From an uncultured Lachnospiraceae bacterium (GTDB lineage Bacteria > Bacillota > Clostridia > Lachnospirales > Lachnospiraceae), in NCBI GenBank assembly GCA_934343915.1, contig CAKRIL010000001.1, positions 62,001 through 126,000 on the forward strand: a DNA stretch of 64,000 bases, read 5' to 3'. The notes below the pieces were generated by a model. It made no database searches and was not told the origin of the DNA. It saw only the letters and a program-made list of their open reading frames with translations. The position numbers and the translations under genes are program-made. This document shows positions 1 to 8,504 of the stretch, in pieces. Each line of letters starts with the position of its first letter. Position 1 is the stretch's first letter.

Positions 1-1
1 T

Positions 2-490
2 GACACGGATTATCTTGAGAACAAGGCTGAGCTTGATGCTCTTGCGGACGAGGTGATATACACCGGTCAGATAGATGCCTATTTTGACTATAAGCTTGGT
101 TATCTTGAGTACCGTTCGGTACGCTTTGAGAACGAGCTTCTTGACAAGCCTAATTTTCAGGGAAACGCTGCGGTTAATTACACGGACAGAGAGACTCCTT
201 GGACAAGAATCATAGAGCACAAGTGGTTTGAGTTTGGCAGGGACGGGAACGGCAATGATCTGCCAAAGACAATCATAAGCCGCGAGTATTCGTCCGAGTG
301 GAAGCCGGGGGATGAGCCGTATTATCCTGTAAATGACGCAAAGAACGGTGAGCTATACGCTAAGTATAAGGAGCTTGCGGCATCGGAGCCTAAGGTAACA
401 TTTGGAGGCAGGCTTGGAGAGTACAAGTATTATGATATGGATGCAGTTATAGCGTCGGCACTTGATATGTGTGATAAAAAGTTAAATTGA
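2..490 (+). CDS. glf: UDP-galactopyranose mutase, C-terminal part (partial at window edge)
   Basis: The reading frame is open from base 2 and ends with TAA at 488-490, so only the last 162 residues are present. The text resembles the C-terminal half of Glf, with the segments YTGQIDAYFDY, GNAAVNY, TPWTRIIEHKWFE and REYSSEW that line the flavin and substrate site in this family. Glf converts UDP-galactopyranose to UDP-galactofuranose in the cytoplasm, for cell-surface polysaccharide. It implies that a polysaccharide gene cluster lies to the left of the window. A GTG at 53 is internal and is not the start. Confidence 0.93.
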   Translation, partial: DTDYLENKAELDALADEVIYTGQIDAYFDYKLGYLEYRSVRFENELLDKPNFQGNAAVNYTDRETPWTRIIEHKWFEFGRDGNGNDLPKTIISREYSSEWKPGDEPYYPVNDAKNGELYAKYKELAASEPKVTFGGRLGEYKYYDMDAVIASALDMCDKKLN

Positions 491-542
491 TATATTACTG
501 CTGAAATTACAAACAACGGAGCTGGAAGGGAGGTTCAGCAGT

Positions 543-632
543 ATGTGTAACTTGAGCGAAATTGTTGAGGAGCGTGGAATAAAAAAGGGAGTCGAGCAGG
601 GGTTGGCACAGGCGGAGAAATTTGTACAATAA
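543..632 (+). pseudogene. Remnant of an Rpn-type (PD-(D/E)XK transposase-like) gene
   Basis: This is a 29-codon frame beginning MCNLSEIVEERGIKKG and ending in a Q-rich tail. It matches the C-terminal tail of the Rpn family of recombination-promoting nucleases, common in Lachnospiraceae. The preceding residues of such a protein (GREVQQ) can be read just upstream in another frame, with one extra T near 542 between the two parts. I therefore take it as the 3' scrap of a decayed gene. An AGGGAGG at 527-533 would serve as a ribosome site, so translation of the scrap cannot be excluded. Confidence 0.5.
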
Positions 633-666
633 TTGTGAAGTTACATAAAAATACGATGCAAGTTGG

Positions 667-701
667 GCAGAAGGGACGTTTTTGGTCTCTTCTGCTTTTT
701 T
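667..701 (+). terminator. Rho-independent terminator
   Basis: An 11-bp stem (arms 667-677 and 685-695, one G-T pair) with a short T-rich loop is followed by six T residues at 696-701. It closes the transcript coming from glf and the Rpn remnant, and separates it from the gene starting at 855. Confidence 0.85.
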
Positions 702-854
702 AATACAGATGCGACTACAAAGTACAATAAAACCTTGCCAGATAAGGGGAGGTTACATATCGATAATTACATGATAAGATGTGAATGTATGAGAAAAAAT
801 GATTATATATATGTTTGAACAAATATTATGTATTTTTATAAGGGGAGTGTTACA

Positions 855-2405
855 GTGGCGGCGGTACATGAAAACTATATTAAAGAGTTTCTTGACCTGC
901 ATAAAGGAGAGGCATTCATTGCTGAAAAACTTGTTGTTGAACTGAAGCAAATGTTTCCGAACCTTCAAGATCCCAACTGTAGGCGGATTATAAGTAATGC
1001 ACATAAACACGGCAGGATTGCTTCGTCGGAGCCGATAACATTTGCGCACAATCAATATGCTTATTTTTCATCGAGTGAAATATTTGGATATAAGGTTTTG
1101 GCAAAGTGTATCGTGGAATATAAGAAGCCTTTACACCGTGTGATTTTTGCTTTACAGAGGGAAAATGGCATTTTGAGTGTACTGGATGCAAGGAAAATAT
1201 CGGGGGCAACACTTTTGAGGGAATCGCACAGCTTACTGTTTGATGATATTTTGAAGCAGTTGGAAATACTAAAGCTTGCAGAAGTGCGAAAGATAGGTGA
1301 TACAGATTTTATAATTAAGTGTAATAAAAATGTTGACACATTGCAAGCGGATGAGATCAGGATTAATCTTCAAAGCAATAATATGATGCTTAGTCTTGTG
1401 CTGCAATGGGCGGTTCGGGCTAATATTATTGATGATAAGCAGCTTTGCTTTATGGGAGAGGCAAATTCATTTAATGGTGTAGAGCGAAATAATGAGGTAT
1501 GGGATGCGTTCGGTTTCAGCAATGCAGTAGGACTCGGAGGAATTACAAGGGATTTTCAGACGCTTGTTCTTGTGGATTTTCATGCAAAAAATATATATGA
1601 AGAGTATGATTTTGCAGGTTTTAAGGATAGAGTGGATAGAGTCGTGTACTCCACAAGAGGTGATAGAAGAAAGGTTCTTCCTATCATTTTTTCAAATGGA
1701 GCATCGCCGTTGGCAATAGCAAATATGAAAAAATACGGGTACATTAACTTTAATATTACTGGTATTTTAGGTCAAAATGCAGTTGAAATTTCAAGAAATT
1801 TTACAGAAAACCGACAACGCATTGAACAGAAATTGGCGGTAAATGACTTTACTGTTACGGATAATGTAGCTGATTCGCTGGAGCAGATAAAAAAGAGCGG
1901 CTGTGAGGCGAATTATGGAAATCTCAAGGGTGCATTGTTTGAATATCTTATGTACCCGGTTGTCCAGAAAATATACGGACACAACAGTGTGGTGATACAT
2001 AGTTACAAGGGAAGTTGTGACGGAAAGGAATTTGAGTGTGACTATCTTGTGAAGACTGCAGACGAGAATGTGATTTTCGAGCTAAAGGGTTACTCTAAAG
2101 GAAACAAAATACTGCTGGGCGAGTTTGATAAGGACACCGGGAAATATACGGATAACACGGTGCGTTGGTTCTTAAATCAGACATTTGAGCTGAGCTCCAA
2201 GGTGCTTGGAAAGTATCCGGTCAATAAATTCTGCTATATAACTACATCCGATTTCAGCAAGGATGCAGCAAATGAACTTATTTCGAGAAAAAAGAATAAG
2301 CCGAATAAGCTTGATTGCTGTTATAATCATGATTCATTGTTGAGATTATTGAAAGAGAACAACATGAATGACGAGATTAAGGTTATTAAGCAGTTTTATT
2401 CATAG
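855..2405 (+). CDS. Winged-helix / PD-(D/E)XK nuclease-like protein of unknown function
   Basis: A 516-residue protein. I prefer GTG at 855 over an in-frame ATG at 828 because AAGGGGAG (840-847) sits 7 bases upstream of the GTG and the ATG has no such site. The N-terminal region looks like helix-rich winged-helix units (IAEKLVVELKQMFP...RIISNAHKHGRI). The C-terminal third carries a PD-(D/E)XK-like core: a helix with Glu (GALFEYLMYP), then CDYLV and, 14 residues later, FELKGY. This suggests a DNA-acting nuclease, possibly restriction- or defence-related. It ends 78 bp before the left inverted repeat of the AT-rich island. No named family is recognised, and catalysis is inferred only from the motif. 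Confidence 0.7.
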   Translation: MAAVHENYIKEFLDLHKGEAFIAEKLVVELKQMFPNLQDPNCRRIISNAHKHGRIASSEPITFAHNQYAYFSSSEIFGYKVLAKCIVEYKKPLHRVIFALQRENGILSVLDARKISGATLLRESHSLLFDDILKQLEILKLAEVRKIGDTDFIIKCNKNVDTLQADEIRINLQSNNMMLSLVLQWAVRANIIDDKQLCFMGEANSFNGVERNNEVWDAFGFSNAVGLGGITRDFQTLVLVDFHAKNIYEEYDFAGFKDRVDRVVYSTRGDRRKVLPIIFSNGASPLAIANMKKYGYINFNITGILGQNAVEISRNFTENRQRIEQKLAVNDFTVTDNVADSLEQIKKSGCEANYGNLKGALFEYLMYPVVQKIYGHNSVVIHSYKGSCDGKEFECDYLVKTADENVIFELKGYSKGNKILLGEFDKDTGKYTDNTVRWFLNQTFELSSKVLGKYPVNKFCYITTSDFSKDAANELISRKKNKPNKLDCCYNHDSLLRLLKENNMNDEIKVIKQFYS

Positions 2406-2427
2406 AAAAAATAGTAAAAATATAAAA

Positions 2428-2449
2428 TTTGCCTACTCTGTCAGGTTAC
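2428..2449 (+). repeat. 22-bp half of a hairpin found complete at 18580-18630
   Basis: The 22 bases starting TTTGCCTACTC are identical to the right arm (18609-18630) of a long hairpin elsewhere in the window. Here only one arm is present, just after the nuclease-like gene and 33 bp before the left inverted repeat of the island. The missing arm could have been lost when the island arrived. Confidence 0.8.
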
Positions 2450-2482
2450 AAGATGGAGAAGGTGTGATAGGATATATGTAAG

Positions 2483-2501
2483 GGATAATTTTAAGTTATC
2501 T
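2483..2501 (+). repeat. Left 19-bp inverted repeat, candidate recombination site
   Basis: The 19 bases starting GGATAATTTTAAG are an exact reverse complement of 8419-8437. The site itself has imperfect dyad symmetry (GATAAyTT...AArTTATC), as expected for a tyrosine-recombinase crossover site. It lies between the nuclease-like gene and the STAND NTPase gene. Confidence 0.8.
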
Positions 2502-2570
2502 GCCACAAAATATAAAATATAATAAAAATTTAAATATTATTTAGTGAAAATATAGTATGGAGAAATAAAA

Positions 2571-5500
2571 ATGGATGTATGGAAAGATGTTCTAGAAAAA
2601 AACTTTAAAGCCAAGGATTTTCCAAATGCTACAACAATTCAAAATAATAATGATGATTATACAATTCAATTATTCGAACTATTAGTAGCCGAAACATTAA
2701 ATTTGCATGACCAAAATATAAAATGGGAAGTAACCAAAAGTGGTCACGATCAGGGGGTTGATTTGATTGGGCATGATATGGATAACATGCATACACCATT
2801 TATACAAGATTCATTTAATTTAATGTCGCTTGGACAGGTAAAAAGAAAAGCTACCAGCTATAGATATGACGATTTTAAAAATGACTTGTTTAAAATTAAT
2901 GAATATTGTAAAAATTCCGATTTTTTTAAAACAAGTTCTCTTAAACAATTTCTGTTTATTTTAAGTTCTAATAATGCAAAAAGTATAAACAACATTAAAG
3001 ATAAATTTCAAAAAGATGATCAGTGCGTATTGAAAACAATGAGAATTTCCTATGTGGGTTTTATTGATGCACAGGAAATATTTATGAGCTGGAAAAACAA
3101 TTATAACTACTTTGAAAAGATTATTAATAATGCACTTTCGACCAAGCAACTGGAATGTTTTAGAGATTTTGTAAATAGCATAGAAGGTAATTGGTTTTCA
3201 ATTTCGGTAACATTGCCTAAAGAGGGAATTGTCAATATGCCAATTGAGCCAACTCTTACACTTCAAACAGATAACATTGACTTGGGAATGGATGTTTTCG
3301 TAAAATGGCATACAAATCCAGATTCAACTGTTCAATTATTAAATCCACTACCAATGAAAGATCCGCGAAAAAAAGGATACTCTTTACATATATCGGGCAA
3401 AAAAGATTTAAAACTACTATTTCGCAGTAATCAATGTGGTGAAGTTGATTTAGGTGAGATAGAAATATATTCATTTGATAATAAATTTATTACAAAAGCA
3501 CCATTGAACTCTGTAACAATAAAAGAAGGATTTTCGTTTTGCTATTATCGAGAACCGAATCTAAAAATTTATCAGGAATTGGAAGAGATATTGGTACAAA
3601 CAGATGATAATCAATTTTTTCCAATTGCTATTTTGGGAAATGGCGGTATAGGTAAGTCATCGTTAATAAGCGAAATCTATGCTTCAGCAGTTCAACGAGA
3701 ATATATAGCTTTTGATATAGCTCAACCAAAGGATCAGCAGCATAATCGCTTTGTTATTAGTAAATTATTTAGAAGTATTATTTATGCTGAAGATGAAGAA
3801 CAATTTTTTGATTATAGTATAGTATCATATATCCGGAAATTTTTAGGCGTTAATTTTAACGAGGATTGGAGTGAAGTTTTAAACAATTATTTCACATCAG
3901 AAGATTCAAAAATTAATATAGCATATATTGCAGATTGTCTTGTATCATGCACTATAAAGGCAGCAGTTAAATCAAGCGTATTTATATGGCTTAGTGATTT
4001 ACAATGGGCAACACCGGATACAATTGCGATTTTACGCATATTTATTGATGAGTTGTATAACAATAAAAAATTATTACGAAATAATGTTGTTGTTATTTTT
4101 GAAGGACGAAATAATGAGTATATATCTGTAAATGGCAGAAATTATTATCCTGCGCACTGGGAGGCTTTTACAAATAATTGTTTATTGAATAAGTATGAAA
4201 TAAAAAGTTGGAATGATAAAGATTCATATAATTTTTTACAACAGTTGTTTGGAATAGCAGAATCAGATAGGCCTATATATGATAATTATATAAGGGAATT
4301 GCTATATAAATCCAAGGGTAATCCAATGTATATGCTAGAATCAATACGATATTTATTACAGATAAAAAAACTAGCTTTTAATAATAAACATAAAATTGTA
4401 ATTTTGAATAATGATTTATCCGATGTTTACGTAAAAAAAATCTCCGAAATCATAAAAAATAGAATTATATATTATCGAAAAAGTTACGGAAATTATATTG
4501 ATATATTATGTATTAACGCAAAACTCAATGGTATTCAGCCTATATTATATGAGAGATTAGTTAATAAATTTTGTTGTGAATATGACAACTTGGAAGAAAT
4601 GGAAATCGAAAGTGCTTTTGGGATACATGAAAATAATCAATTTCATTTTGCCCATGAAAATTATCTGATAGCGTTTAGAAATTTAGATGTTTTAAATAAG
4701 TCAATTATTGATGAAGCAATCAATTTCTATTCACAACTGCAGGATTGCAATTCACAGCTATCAATTATTACACTAAAAAGAAATCTTACAAATTATAATC
4801 TACATAAATTACGCAGTGAAATCATAGAATTGTTAAAAAGTATAAGCAATATCCATACAAAAATTAATTTATATACTATGTTATTAGATATGCCTGAATT
4901 ACCAAATAAAAATGAAGATTTATCAAGAGCTAACGTGTTATTTGATCTTGCTGAACTGAATGTCCAAGATGGAAACTGGGAAAATGGGTTATCATATTTG
5001 AATGAATTATGTGAAATCCTAGATGGATGCGAATATAACAATATTCTTTATAAATTAAAGGCTAAACAGGAAATGGCAAATATTTTAGCAGATATGCTTA
5101 TGCTGGATAAATCAATTCAAATAGCGACAGAAGGCATTGAACTTGCTGAAAGTTATATTGAATTTAATGATTTTTCTAATGAACAGATTTTTAGTTTGAA
5201 AAATGAATGTCAAAAACTTTATGCCCGCTTGGCAGTTTGTTATTGGTTTTCTGGTAATATTCATAAGGCGGAGGAATTGCAGCAGATATCATATTCAGAT
5301 GCTCAAAAAATGGATAATACATATATGAGTGCCCATGTTTTATATGAAATTGGTACTCTGCAACTTCATTGTGACCTTGAAAAGGGAATTCGAAATATTT
5401 TAAACGCTAAAGATATAGCAAAATATTGTTTGCAATTAAGTGGTGAAAAAACATTAATAGATGTACAATTGTTAATTGGGAAATTAATAAAAGCTATAAA

Positions 5501-5963
5501 AGAAGCGGACTATAATGCCATTAAATCTATAAAAAATAATATCAATTTTTTATTGGAAAGATATAAAAATTCACCGTCTATTTATGAAGAATTTTTATGT
5601 TACACAATGCAAGGTATATGTTTTATTGAAATACAAAATTACGAAGCCGCGATGAATAGTTTCCTGAATAGCTTAAAAAGTGCAACGGAATCGCATATGA
5701 CAAATTTGGAATGGAAGGCGTTATTTAACATAATGCAACTCAATTTAATTTGTAAAGACGAATTATCGGCTGCTATTTATGCGCAAAGAACTAGCGATAT
5801 ATTGAAAAAGGCAATCGAAGAAAATCCAATATGTAAAACAACCTTTGAAGAAATGTTGCAACCTGTTTTAAAAAGGTTAAATAATGATGCTTGTACATTC
5901 TGTGATGAATCAACAATGCTTTCAATAAATTATGGCAAATATTTATTTGTTATAATGAATTAA
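2571..5963 (+). CDS. Mrr-like nuclease - STAND NTPase - TPR protein (Avs-like antiphage candidate)
   Basis: A 1130-residue protein started by ATG with GGAG nine bases upstream. An N-terminal Mrr/PD-(D/E)XK-like domain is visible: SGHDQGVDL (Asp64) followed by GQVK (Gln89, Lys91). Residues about 205-320 look like a beta-sandwich. The NTPase core has Walker A GNGGIGKSS (356-364) and Walker B FIWLSDLQWA (Asp476), of the AAA_16/STAND type. From about 720 to the end the chain is helical with TPR-like repeats. Nuclease, STAND and repeat sensor in this order are known from Avs antiphage proteins, in which a phage protein binds the repeats and triggers nuclease oligomers. The match is to the layout, not to a named Avs type. 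It is strongly AT-rich and alone on its strand in the island. Confidence 0.8.
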   Translation: MDVWKDVLEKNFKAKDFPNATTIQNNNDDYTIQLFELLVAETLNLHDQNIKWEVTKSGHDQGVDLIGHDMDNMHTPFIQDSFNLMSLGQVKRKATSYRYDDFKNDLFKINEYCKNSDFFKTSSLKQFLFILSSNNAKSINNIKDKFQKDDQCVLKTMRISYVGFIDAQEIFMSWKNNYNYFEKIINNALSTKQLECFRDFVNSIEGNWFSISVTLPKEGIVNMPIEPTLTLQTDNIDLGMDVFVKWHTNPDSTVQLLNPLPMKDPRKKGYSLHISGKKDLKLLFRSNQCGEVDLGEIEIYSFDNKFITKAPLNSVTIKEGFSFCYYREPNLKIYQELEEILVQTDDNQFFPIAILGNGGIGKSSLISEIYASAVQREYIAFDIAQPKDQQHNRFVISKLFRSIIYAEDEEQFFDYSIVSYIRKFLGVNFNEDWSEVLNNYFTSEDSKINIAYIADCLVSCTIKAAVKSSVFIWLSDLQWATPDTIAILRIFIDELYNNKKLLRNNVVVIFEGRNNEYISVNGRNYYPAHWEAFTNNCLLNKYEIKSWNDKDSYNFLQQLFGIAESDRPIYDNYIRELLYKSKGNPMYMLESIRYLLQIKKLAFNNKHKIVILNNDLSDVYVKKISEIIKNRIIYYRKSYGNYIDILCINAKLNGIQPILYERLVNKFCCEYDNLEEMEIESAFGIHENNQFHFAHENYLIAFRNLDVLNKSIIDEAINFYSQLQDCNSQLSIITLKRNLTNYNLHKLRSEIIELLKSISNIHTKINLYTMLLDMPELPNKNEDLSRANVLFDLAELNVQDGNWENGLSYLNELCEILDGCEYNNILYKLKAKQEMANILADMLMLDKSIQIATEGIELAESYIEFNDFSNEQIFSLKNECQKLYARLAVCYWFSGNIHKAEELQQISYSDAQKMDNTYMSAHVLYEIGTLQLHCDLEKGIRNILNAKDIAKYCLQLSGEKTLIDVQLLIGKLIKAIKEADYNAIKSIKNNINFLLERYKNSPSIYEEFLCYTMQGICFIEIQNYEAAMNSFLNSLKSATESHMTNLEWKALFNIMQLNLICKDELSAAIYAQRTSDILKKAIEENPICKTTFEEMLQPVLKRLNNDACTFCDESTMLSINYGKYLFVIMN

Positions 5964-5966
5964 AAT

Positions 5967-5995
5967 AGGTTGCCATCTATTCAAGATGGCAACCT
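5967..5995. terminator. Bidirectional terminator between convergent genes
   Basis: A perfect 12-bp stem (5967-5978 and 5984-5995) with a 5-base loop lies right after the NTPase stop codon. It also encodes the last codons and stop of the convergent aminotransferase gene. A-rich and T-rich flanks on either side allow it to work in both directions. Confidence 0.85.
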
Positions 5996-7209
5996 GTTAA
6001 AAAATATTCTTTTATACAATTAATAATAGACTCACCAACAAACTGAATCTCTTGGGAAGTATGTGCAGCACTAAATATAAAATAACCCTTTGTAAATATG
6101 TGTAAATTTGCCATATATTTTAATAAAAATTTACGAAAATTATCTTCCTGAAAATTTATATTTGGTGTTGTGATACTAAAACATGCTGTACTCCCTTCGA
6201 CATGCAGATTAATCTTATTATCAAATATAAATTTTTGTATTTGATCTATGATTGTTTGTGTATCATTTTTCCATATAGGCCAATTATTGCGTTGCTCATG
6301 CAACATATGTTCACACTCTATTGCTGCTGCAAGGGCAAGGTTTTCACTTGAATGTGCATTAGAAATTTTAAGTTTGGACATGCTTAGAATTTCATTTTTG
6401 GGTCCTAATACTACAGCTAAAGGAAGTCCATTTGTTAGACCTTTTGATAAACATAAAAAGTCAGGATTTAATTTGTAAAACGTTGTCACTCCACCATAAG
6501 CATATCGTATACCAGAGGTTACCTCATCAAAAATTGTGTAAATATTATGTTCATTGCACAGATCAATAATTTCTATTAAAGCATCAGGGGCATAGTTTGC
6601 AGGGCACAAAACAACACTTGCTAAGGTATCTAGATTTTTCAAAATATTTTTTTTAATTATAGATGCATTTTTTTCACAGAATATATGGGTGCTTTCAATT
6701 ATATCAGGAATTCCTAACTGCGAAGGAGTACAGTTGTAATATGAAGGACTACACCAATCGTGCCACCCGTGATATTCGCAAGACAAAACTTTATCTTTTT
6801 TAGAAAAATAACGAGAGCTCCTGACTGCCGCATATACGGAATCGCCTCCATTTTTAAAAAACTTTAGTGCTTCATACATGGGAAAGCGATCTAATAGTAT
6901 TTTTCCCAATTCATATTCTAATGTTGACGGAATAGAAAAGTTAATCCCTTTTTTGATTTGCTTTATCATAGCATCATTAATGCGTGCATTATTATGGCCC
7001 CATACTGCTGTTCCCATTGCCATTTCGCAATCCAACCAATCATTTCCATCTATATCGACAAAATGACTACCGTGTGCCTCTTCGGCAAAAAATGGACTAT
7101 ATCCTTTTACAAGTCGCTCAGGACTTTTGGCTAAAGTACTGGAACATGCGGGTATAATATGTTTGCTGATTTCATATAACGAAATGCTTTTTGAAACGTC
7201 CTGTATCAT
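5977..7209 (-). CDS. Class III PLP-dependent aminotransferase, glutamate-1-semialdehyde aminomutase-like
   Basis: A 410-residue protein of the class III (HemL-like) aminotransferase fold. Seen are the PLP-binding YHGWHDW (146-152), FDEVTSG with Asp228, and the Schiff-base lysine in LSKGLTNG (Lys256). The usual GSEA motif is altered to GGDS at 121-124, which argues against true HemL activity. Relatives of this kind amino-modify sugars or small acids in polysaccharide and natural-product clusters. It follows the glycosyltransferase gene by 21 bp, with its own GGAGGT site 8 bases before ATG, so the two form one operon. The product is probably a surface-glycan modification, which is inference. 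It is AT-rich like its island neighbours. Confidence 0.8.
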   Translation of the reverse strand: MIQDVSKSISLYEISKHIIPACSSTLAKSPERLVKGYSPFFAEEAHGSHFVDIDGNDWLDCEMAMGTAVWGHNNARINDAMIKQIKKGINFSIPSTLEYELGKILLDRFPMYEALKFFKNGGDSVYAAVRSSRYFSKKDKVLSCEYHGWHDWCSPSYYNCTPSQLGIPDIIESTHIFCEKNASIIKKNILKNLDTLASVVLCPANYAPDALIEIIDLCNEHNIYTIFDEVTSGIRYAYGGVTTFYKLNPDFLCLSKGLTNGLPLAVVLGPKNEILSMSKLKISNAHSSENLALAAAIECEHMLHEQRNNWPIWKNDTQTIIDQIQKFIFDNKINLHVEGSTACFSITTPNINFQEDNFRKFLLKYMANLHIFTKGYFIFSAAHTSQEIQFVGESIINCIKEYFLTGCHLE

Positions 7210-7230
7210 AATAAATAGACCTCCTATGTT

Positions 7231-8382
7231 TTAACGTATTTTTGTTCCGGGCCAAAAGGTGTCCGATAAATCTTTAAAATTCAAAACATTACTGTTTAAA
7301 TCAATAATTAGGTCATTTGAGCTATAATTTTGACGTAATTTCCACCAATAGTCATTATCCAGTAATCGCACAAATTGATCACATAAAAAGATAAATGATT
7401 TTTTTTGCATATGAAAACTGCTGTCAAATATTTCTGGAAGCCATATTGATAAATTATCCTTACATAAAATTGATAAGTTGATATATTCAATAATATTTAA
7501 TAAATCACTTTCTATAAGGTACTTAGATAAGTAATTAGCTTCTGTTCGTGCTTCACATAAATCAATTAAAATATAGGAGTGCTTAAATTCAATATTAGAG
7601 TTCATAAGCTCATTTTTTATATATACACATAGGTCATTTTGAATATTTGAATAATGAAGGCTCCAAAATCTTGCAATATTTCCCTTTCTATTAAAATTTC
7701 TGTGTGATCCATTACTTTTTTCCCAGTGATATTGAATAATTTTTGTATCTATAATTGCAGAATATCCTAATTGTTTTATACGCATCTGATAATCCCAATC
7801 TTCGTAGCCATTATAGAAATCCTCGTTTAAATAACCAGCTTTTTTAATAGCACAGTAACGAATAGCGCAAAAAGCAAAAATTGTACACTGAACATCTAGA
7901 AATGTATTTGTATGTATTTTTTCTGGTTTTGAGTTCAGATACAAATGACGGCCAACCCCGTTTTGAAATGATACTCCACAGCATTGAATTCCACCGGTTT
8001 GTGGATAAAGCAACATACATCCTATAATACCAGCTTCAGAATTTGATTTAAAATCGTCCATCAATCGAGCTTGCCATTGAGATGTTAAAATCAGGTCTGA
8101 ATCCATAAAAATAACAGCTTCACATGTTGGTAACACTTTTGCTAAAGCTTCATTGATAGATTTTGAGCATCCTAGACTATATTGATGTTCAATAATTGTA
8201 ATATCACAAAGATTACTGTGTGATAAAGAAAACTGATGTAATAATTCATTAATTGCACTGCCTGAGCCATCATTTATAAAAATGATTTGCGTTTGAAATT
8301 TAATTGTGTTAGATAACGAGTCTAAGAATATTTTAAAAATAGATGGGGTTTGAAATATAGGAACAATAATTGAAAAAAACAT
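7231..8382 (-). CDS. Family 2 glycosyltransferase
   Basis: A 383-residue GT-A enzyme. It starts MFFSIIVPIFQTP, the nucleotide-binding first strand. It has NDGSGS, the metal-binding FMDSD motif near residue 93 and the acceptor-site motif GYEDWDYQMRIKQ near 190. No membrane segment is evident, so it would act on the cytoplasmic face. The last 130 residues resemble no domain I recognise. AGAGGAGG precedes the ATG. The start lies 37 bp inside the right inverted repeat, so its promoter must overlap the repeat or lie outside it, on the recombinase side. The acceptor and donor sugars cannot be read from the sequence. Confidence 0.85.
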   Translation of the reverse strand: MFFSIIVPIFQTPSIFKIFLDSLSNTIKFQTQIIFINDGSGSAINELLHQFSLSHSNLCDITIIEHQYSLGCSKSINEALAKVLPTCEAVIFMDSDLILTSQWQARLMDDFKSNSEAGIIGCMLLYPQTGGIQCCGVSFQNGVGRHLYLNSKPEKIHTNTFLDVQCTIFAFCAIRYCAIKKAGYLNEDFYNGYEDWDYQMRIKQLGYSAIIDTKIIQYHWEKSNGSHRNFNRKGNIARFWSLHYSNIQNDLCVYIKNELMNSNIEFKHSYILIDLCEARTEANYLSKYLIESDLLNIIEYINLSILCKDNLSIWLPEIFDSSFHMQKKSFIFLCDQFVRLLDNDYWWKLRQNYSSNDLIIDLNSNVLNFKDLSDTFWPGTKIR

Positions 8383-8418
8383 TGAATTCCTCCTCTAATG
8401 TGCATGGTTATTTATGAT

Positions 8419-8437
8419 AGATAACTTAAAATTATCC
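8419..8437 (-). repeat. Right 19-bp inverted repeat, candidate recombination site
   Basis: An exact reverse complement of 2483-2501, located between the glycosyltransferase start and the end of the recombinase gene. Outside the 19 bp the two copies share only scattered bases, so the identity is confined to a short site rather than to a long duplicated end. Confidence 0.8.
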
Positions 8438-8504
8438 ATCACTTCCTCCCTCACACCCTTCCGTTTATCTTCTCCTTTTCATCCACCACACATACCTTCG
8501 CATA

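Larger units (their letters stand above)
2483..8437. mobile_element. AT-rich island bounded by 19-bp inverted repeats; candidate invertible cassette
   Basis: The 5955-bp segment between the perfect 19-bp inverted repeats holds exactly three complete genes: the STAND NTPase (+) and the glycosyltransferase/aminotransferase pair (-), meeting at a shared terminator. Its base composition is visibly far more AT-rich than the flanks on both sides. A tyrosine recombinase gene begins 67 bp beyond the right repeat. Recombination between inverted sites would flip the cargo, putting the NTPase downstream of the recombinase and the glycosyltransferase pair downstream of the nuclease-like gene. Inversion itself is inferred. 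The alternative is an integrated element whose ends happen to be these repeats. Confidence 0.6.

Noticed and set aside
828..854. ATG 828 as the start of the nuclease-like gene
   Set aside because: No ribosome site stands before it, whereas AAGGGGAG is well placed for GTG 855.
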